This document shows, one piece after another, positions 24,417 through 28,080 of a stretch of 28,080 nt of DNA (position 1 is the stretch's first letter; every line of letters begins with the position of its first letter). The notes under the pieces were generated by a model. That model was not told where the DNA came from and did no database searches. It worked only from the letters and a program-made list of their open reading frames with translations. Source of the DNA: UBA3103 sp002365855 (lineage in GTDB: Bacteria; Bacillota; Desulfotomaculia; Desulfotomaculales; Pelotomaculaceae); assembly GCA_030627625.1 (NCBI GenBank), contig DAOURR010000027.1, positions 1 through 28,080 on the forward strand, written 5' to 3'. The position numbers and the translations under genes were made by a program.

Positions 24417-24582
24417 TTCGCTGCAGTCACCTTCCTTGTTATAATAATAGTAATGTAATTATTATTTCATCTTTGAGTACGTAATTCCTTTAATTTCCAT
24501 AACAATAAATGTAAAATATTTCTTTATAATTCAACAAAATATTCTGGATATAATTTAAGCGGAAAAAGAAGGAATATTTGTG

Positions 24583-24612
24583 TTGATTAGTCCCGGCGTA
24601 ATGCAATATAAT
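24583..24612 (+). promoter_or_regulatory. acuA: Promoter of acuA
   Basis: TTGATT (24583-24588), an 18-base spacer and perfect TATAAT (24607-24612). This leaves a leader of about 95 bases with two exact TGAACGGTC copies (24618 and 24668). Confidence 0.6.
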
Positions 24613-24715
24613 TATTGTGAACGGTCGATATTGCGTTGTGAATGGTAGTTTCTTTATCTTGAGCGGCTGAACGGTCTGGGTGGGAAGTATTTTGGTCACG
24701 CAAAGGGGTGAATTC

Positions 24716-25345
24716 ATGGAGGTAGCGTATTGTGATGCAGGTTCACTGGCATTTCTAATCGGAGAATACCAGATAGAAGGACCGGTAAATGCAAAGCACC
24801 TTGAATATCTTTGCATGAATGAAAAGATGTCAAATTTCAGACCACCTGCACAACAAAAAAATGCGCTAATAGAAATCGCAAATTTACCAGAAGGCATGGT
24901 CTATATATCCAGGCATGGGCTTGAAATCAATGGTTATATTACCTTCCACTACCCTGACGGTTACAGCAGGTGGAGCAGGCACTCAGCGGTACTTGAACTT
25001 GGAGCTATTGAAATAAGCCCTGATTGGCGCAGACGTGGTATTGGCGCCGCTCTTCTTAAAAAAGCATTTGATAATTTAAAAATGGAAAACTACATCGTGG
25101 TTACCATCGAATTTTGCTGGCATTGGGATTTAAAAGGAAGTGGTATGGAGACATTTGAATACCAGAGGATGCTGGCTAAGCTATTTGGGTCGGCTGGCCT
25201 TCAAAAACGTGCGACTGATGATCCTGATGTCACGGAACATCCAGCTAATGTTCTTATGGCCAGAGTCGGCAGAAAGGTAAGCAGAGACGATGTTATCCTC
25301 TTTGAAAGCATGCTGTTTGAGAGAAACATGGCGGGTGTAAATTAA
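24716..25345 (+). CDS. acuA: Protein lysine acetyltransferase AcuA (GNAT family)
   Basis: In Bacillus, AcuA acetylates and switches off acetyl-CoA synthetase; AcuC reverses it. The 209 residues match AcuA throughout: EYQIEGPV near residue 18, FRPPAQQKNALIEIANLPEG at 41-60, ELGAIEISPDWRRRGIGAAL at 94-113 (the acetyl-CoA-binding motif A), FCWHWDLKGSGMETFEY near 140, and DDPDVTEHPANVLMARVG near 175. The frame opens at 24680, but ATG 24716 has AAAGGGGTG five bases upstream. The neighbouring acuB and acuC of Bacillus are absent here; an AcuC-type gene is 24 kb away at the left edge. The gene has its own promoter and terminator. Confidence 0.93.
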   Translation: MEVAYCDAGSLAFLIGEYQIEGPVNAKHLEYLCMNEKMSNFRPPAQQKNALIEIANLPEGMVYISRHGLEINGYITFHYPDGYSRWSRHSAVLELGAIEISPDWRRRGIGAALLKKAFDNLKMENYIVVTIEFCWHWDLKGSGMETFEYQRMLAKLFGSAGLQKRATDDPDVTEHPANVLMARVGRKVSRDDVILFESMLFERNMAGVN

Positions 25346-25389
25346 AAAACCTGCAATGCGGTTTTTCCGTATCGCAGGTTTTTATTTTA
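25345..25389. terminator. Bidirectional terminator between acuA and guaB
   Basis: AAAAACCTGC (25345-25354) pairs with GCAGGTTTTT (25374-25383), with an inner ATGCGG/CCGTAT stem and TTTTT loop. T-rich tails lie on both sides. It overlaps the last base of the acuA stop and the guaB stop. Confidence 0.88.
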
Positions 25390-26853
25390 TTTCAGGCTGT
25401 AATTGGGTGCTTCTTTTGTAACCATAACATCATGCGGGTGACTTTCTTTTAAACCCGCTGCCGTACAGAGCATAAATTTGGTCTTTGTTTTTAATTCGTA
25501 TAAATTACGGCATCCCGCGTATCCCATACCTGCTCTTAAACCACCAATCAGCTGATAAACTGTCTCTGATATAGTACCTCTGAACGGTACTCTACCTTCC
25601 ACACCTTCTGGCACCAGTTTATTATCGCTTTCCGCCTCATCCTGAAAATACCTGTCCCTGCTACCGTCCCTCATGGCTCCAAGAGATCCCATGCCCCTGT
25701 ATACTTTGTAGCTGCGGCCCTGGTAAATCTCTATATCTCCCGGACTTTCTTCGGTACCGGCAAGGACACTTCCCAACATCACCACGTCCGCGCCTGCAGC
25801 TATAGCTTTAGTGATATCTCCGGAATATTTTACACCACCATCAGCAATTATTGTAACACCATGCTTTGATGCTTCCTGTGCGCAATCATAAATTGCAGTT
25901 ATCTGAGGCACTCCTATTCCCGCAACAACCCGGGTTGTACATATTGATCCAGGCCCGATACCCACTTTAACGGCATCAACTCCTACTGCTATCAAATCTC
26001 TTGTTCCATCAGCAGTTGCTACATTACCAGCGATAACACACACATTGGGATACTCTTTTTTGATTATTTTCACTGTGTCAATAACATTCCTTGAGTGACC
26101 ATGGGCTGTATCAACCACTATGGCGTCTACACTTGCCTTGACCAGTGCCCCGACCCGTTCCATTGTATCTGTTGTTACTCCAACAGCAGCCGCCGCAACC
26201 AGCCGGCCACTTTTGTCTTTGGCAGAATGAGGATACTGCCGTGTTTTTTCAATATCTTTAATAGTAATCAGCCCACGGAGCATAAAGTTTTCATCTACAA
26301 TAGGCAGTTTTTCAATTTTATACTGTCGGAGGATCTCCTTAGCCTGATCCACGGTAGTTCCCACGGGAGCTGTGACCAGGTTAACCTTGGTCATCACTTC
26401 ATCAATTTTTTTATTAAAAACTCTTTCGAAACGGAGGTCGCGGTTTGTAAGGATACCAACCAACTTACCTTCTACAGTAATTGGAACTCCTGAAATACGG
26501 TATCTTTCCATTAGAACCAGCGCCTCGCTGATAAGGTTATCGGGTGAAAGGTATATGGGGTCCAAAATGATCCCGTGTTCAGAACGTTTGACTCTGTCCA
26601 CTTCCATTGCCTGCCGCTCAATGGTCATGTTTTTATGGATGACCCCGATTCCTCCTTCTCTGGCTATGGCTATAGCCATTCTGGACTCGGTGACCGTATC
26701 CATACCGGCGCTCATAATAGGTATATTAAGAGTTATATTTTTATTCAGATTTGTGTTAGTTTCTACATCTCTTGGCAAAATTTCCGTTACAGCCGGGATG
26801 ACCATAACATCGTCAAAAGTCAGTCCCGTTTTTTCAAATTTACCCTGGTACAT
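25387..26853 (-). CDS. guaB: IMP dehydrogenase
   Basis: Oxidises IMP to XMP with NAD, the committed step to guanine nucleotides. The 488 residues form the usual TIM barrel with an inserted pair of CBS domains (about 93-205) that sense nucleotides. The catalytic loop GIGPGSICTTR carries Cys near 305, followed by the IADGGVKYSGD phosphate site and the RGMGSLGAM flap near 400. ATG 26853 has GGGGAGGG eight bases upstream; the frame extends to 26889 without a site. A CGCTT/AAGCG inverted repeat (26879-26892) lies in the leader. No guaA is adjacent. Confidence 0.98.
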   Translation of the reverse strand: MYQGKFEKTGLTFDDVMVIPAVTEILPRDVETNTNLNKNITLNIPIMSAGMDTVTESRMAIAIAREGGIGVIHKNMTIERQAMEVDRVKRSEHGIILDPIYLSPDNLISEALVLMERYRISGVPITVEGKLVGILTNRDLRFERVFNKKIDEVMTKVNLVTAPVGTTVDQAKEILRQYKIEKLPIVDENFMLRGLITIKDIEKTRQYPHSAKDKSGRLVAAAAVGVTTDTMERVGALVKASVDAIVVDTAHGHSRNVIDTVKIIKKEYPNVCVIAGNVATADGTRDLIAVGVDAVKVGIGPGSICTTRVVAGIGVPQITAIYDCAQEASKHGVTIIADGGVKYSGDITKAIAAGADVVMLGSVLAGTEESPGDIEIYQGRSYKVYRGMGSLGAMRDGSRDRYFQDEAESDNKLVPEGVEGRVPFRGTISETVYQLIGGLRAGMGYAGCRNLYELKTKTKFMLCTAAGLKESHPHDVMVTKEAPNYSLK

Positions 26854-27166
26854 TCGATTTACCCTCCCCGCTGTTAAACGCTTTCGCAAGCGATTATATA
26901 TTTCTCAATTATAGCACAGGATTAAGGGTGCTGCACATGCTTTTTACGGACACCATACATAATATATTTTATACTGTTACAAAATTACTAATTCTTATCA
27001 TAGCCTTTAACTCAAGTTTGAAACTTTCAGCCCGTTTTTGACCCTTTTGAGCCCGCAAACCCAGTAAAATCAAGGGGTCGTTTCTGGAAATCTCATATTT
27101 GTGCTGCCACGTTTAGCCTAATATTGTCTTTTATAACACGCAATAATATGGTATAATATTCATGCC
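26854..27166. other. 313-base region between guaB and the transposase
   Basis: Contains the guaB leader and promoter (to about 26940). An A/T-rich stretch follows, then an imperfect inverted repeat (GACCCTTTTGA at 27040, TCAAGGGGTC at 27070), then the approach to the insertion element. No gene is supported. Confidence 0.5.
26908..26916 (-). promoter_or_regulatory. guaB: Extended -10 promoter of guaB
   Basis: Minus strand TGCTATAAT gives a TGn-extended perfect -10, about 55 bases before the ATG. The -35 (GTGCAG at 17 bases) is weak, as is usual for extended -10 promoters. Confidence 0.6.
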
Positions 27167-28080
27167 ATGTATGCGAGAACTAAAACATTTACTAATAAAG
27201 ATGGTTCCAAGCGGACCTACATACAAATTGTTGAATCCGTTCGTGAGAATGATAAGGTGCGCCAAAAGGTCCTCTTGAACATGGGCCGCATCGAAGAGTT
27301 GCAGGATGGTGACATAGACCGCCTGATTGCAAGCCTGGCCAAGTTCTCCGAGAAAAAGTGGATTCAGGCTGAGGCTCAAAAATTACTCGTCCACAACGCC
27401 AAAGAGTGGGGACTGGAGTTCATCTTTCGCCATCTCTGGGACAAACTTCACCTGGATGCTATCTTACAGCAGTCTTTCTCCAGCGCCTACACCTCTGAAC
27501 AACTGGCCGAGGCCGTTTACGCCATGGTACTCAACAGAATCAGCGACCCACTCTCCAAGCGCGGCGTGAACCACTGGATTAACGAGGTATACCGGCCGGC
27601 TTTTGCGAAGTTGGAATTGCATCATTTTTATAGGTCCCTTGATTTGCTTGCCGAGCACAAAGAAACCATCGAGCTTGAACTCTTCAATCGCACCCAGAGC
27701 TATCTTGACTTAAAAGTGGACATGGTTTTTTGGGATACCACCTCTACGTACTTCGAAGGAAAGGGTCCTGCCGAATTGGGTCATTTCGGTTATTCCAAAG
27801 ACCACCGTCCGGACCGGGTCCAGGTGATGATTGGTGTTGTAATGACCCAGGCTGGTATCCCTATCGCCCACGAGGTCTTTCCTGGCAACACCTCCGATAC
27901 AGTGACTTTCAGGCAAATCATTGTCGATCTCCGCAGGCGGTTTAACCTGAGCCGGGTAGTCTTTGTCGGAGACCGGGGCATGGTTAGTAGAGAAATTTTA
28001 GATGAACTGGACCGAAACCATATTGAATACATCGTTGGCATGCGTATGCGCAAAGTCAACGATGTCAGCGAGGTATTGAA
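27099..28080 (+). mobile_element. IS1634-like insertion sequence, left part only
   Basis: Identified by its transposase. The left terminus is not resolved because the right end and its matching inverted repeat lie outside the window. A possible tip is the TTTGTGCTGCCACG region near 27099, but the outer hairpin at 27040 could also belong to it. It inserts beside the guaB promoter without damaging guaB. Confidence 0.55.
27167..28080 (+). CDS. IS1634-family (IS4 superfamily) DDE transposase, 5' part
   Basis: 304 codons are visible without interruption from ATG 27167; the end lies beyond the window. The N-terminus YARTKTFTNKDGSKRTYIQIVE and the NMGRIEEL segment are typical of IS1634-like proteins. 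The first catalytic Asp is in FWDTTSTYFEG near residue 190 and the second in VFVGDRGMVS near 265; the final Glu would be outside. The frame uses a TATAAT at 27152-27157 as a possible promoter, with only a few bases to the ATG and no ribosome site, which is common for transposases. The reading frame is intact, so the element could still be active. Confidence 0.9.
   Translation, partial: MYARTKTFTNKDGSKRTYIQIVESVRENDKVRQKVLLNMGRIEELQDGDIDRLIASLAKFSEKKWIQAEAQKLLVHNAKEWGLEFIFRHLWDKLHLDAILQQSFSSAYTSEQLAEAVYAMVLNRISDPLSKRGVNHWINEVYRPAFAKLELHHFYRSLDLLAEHKETIELELFNRTQSYLDLKVDMVFWDTTSTYFEGKGPAELGHFGYSKDHRPDRVQVMIGVVMTQAGIPIAHEVFPGNTSDTVTFRQIIVDLRRRFNLSRVVFVGDRGMVSREILDELDRNHIEYIVGMRMRKVNDVSEVL

Noticed and set aside
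1..28080. CRISPR array, tRNA or rRNA genes, riboswitches
   Set aside because: No regularly spaced repeats, cloverleaf-like segments or recognisable riboswitch cores were seen by eye; a covariance-model scan was not possible.

Overview
The window looks like the chromosome of an anaerobic, low-to-moderate-GC Firmicute, probably a Clostridia member close to the Peptococcaceae (Desulfotomaculum/Pelotomaculum type). Three things point there: the miaB - ricA-like - mutS order resembles the Bacillus miaB-ricA-cotE-mutS region; many genes use GTG or TTG starts behind strong AGGAGG-type sites; and 2-hydroxyacyl-CoA dehydratase/activase-type proteins are present. The placement is inference from gene content, not from a marker tree.

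Left third (1-9971), mostly minus strand. A histone-deacetylase/AcuC-type gene runs off the left edge and is coupled through a TTGA overlap to a hydantoinase/oxoprolinase-type gene, which follows mutS. Upstream lie a YlbF/RicA-type gene with a cysteine-rich tail and miaB. Then come small accessory genes: a two-helix membrane protein, a 49-residue zinc-ribbon protein that is easy to miss, a 64-residue cysteine-containing protein, an unknown 212-residue protein, a UspA protein and a CitE-like lyase.

Middle (10138-17169). An Asp23/YloU protein is followed by a LarA-like protein. A frameshifted MutT-type Nudix gene converges on it. A galT-glgA operon, a solitary minC, an ADP-ribose-pyrophosphatase-type Nudix gene and a small heat-shock protein follow, with several clear intrinsic terminators.

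Right part (17297-28080). A compact plus-strand cluster holds two paralogous DUF2229/dehydratase-related proteins, a BadF/HgdC-type [4Fe-4S] ATPase activase and a frameshifted cobO. Next are a cysteine desulfurase, a CAP-domain gene with two frameshifts, a protein with three predicted winged-helix units and a long coiled coil, acuA, guaB and the 5' part of an IS1634-like transposase cut by the right edge.

Two themes stand out. First, the DUF2229 pair plus activase is a split version of a machinery that is usually one very long fused protein, and its substrate is unknown. Second, at least four and probably five single-base indels sit in short homopolymers in otherwise well-preserved genes. That pattern fits sequencing or assembly error at least as well as gene decay. 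AcuA and an AcuC-type deacetylase both occur here, about 24 kb apart, which suggests reversible acetylation control of acetyl-CoA synthetase as in Bacillus.
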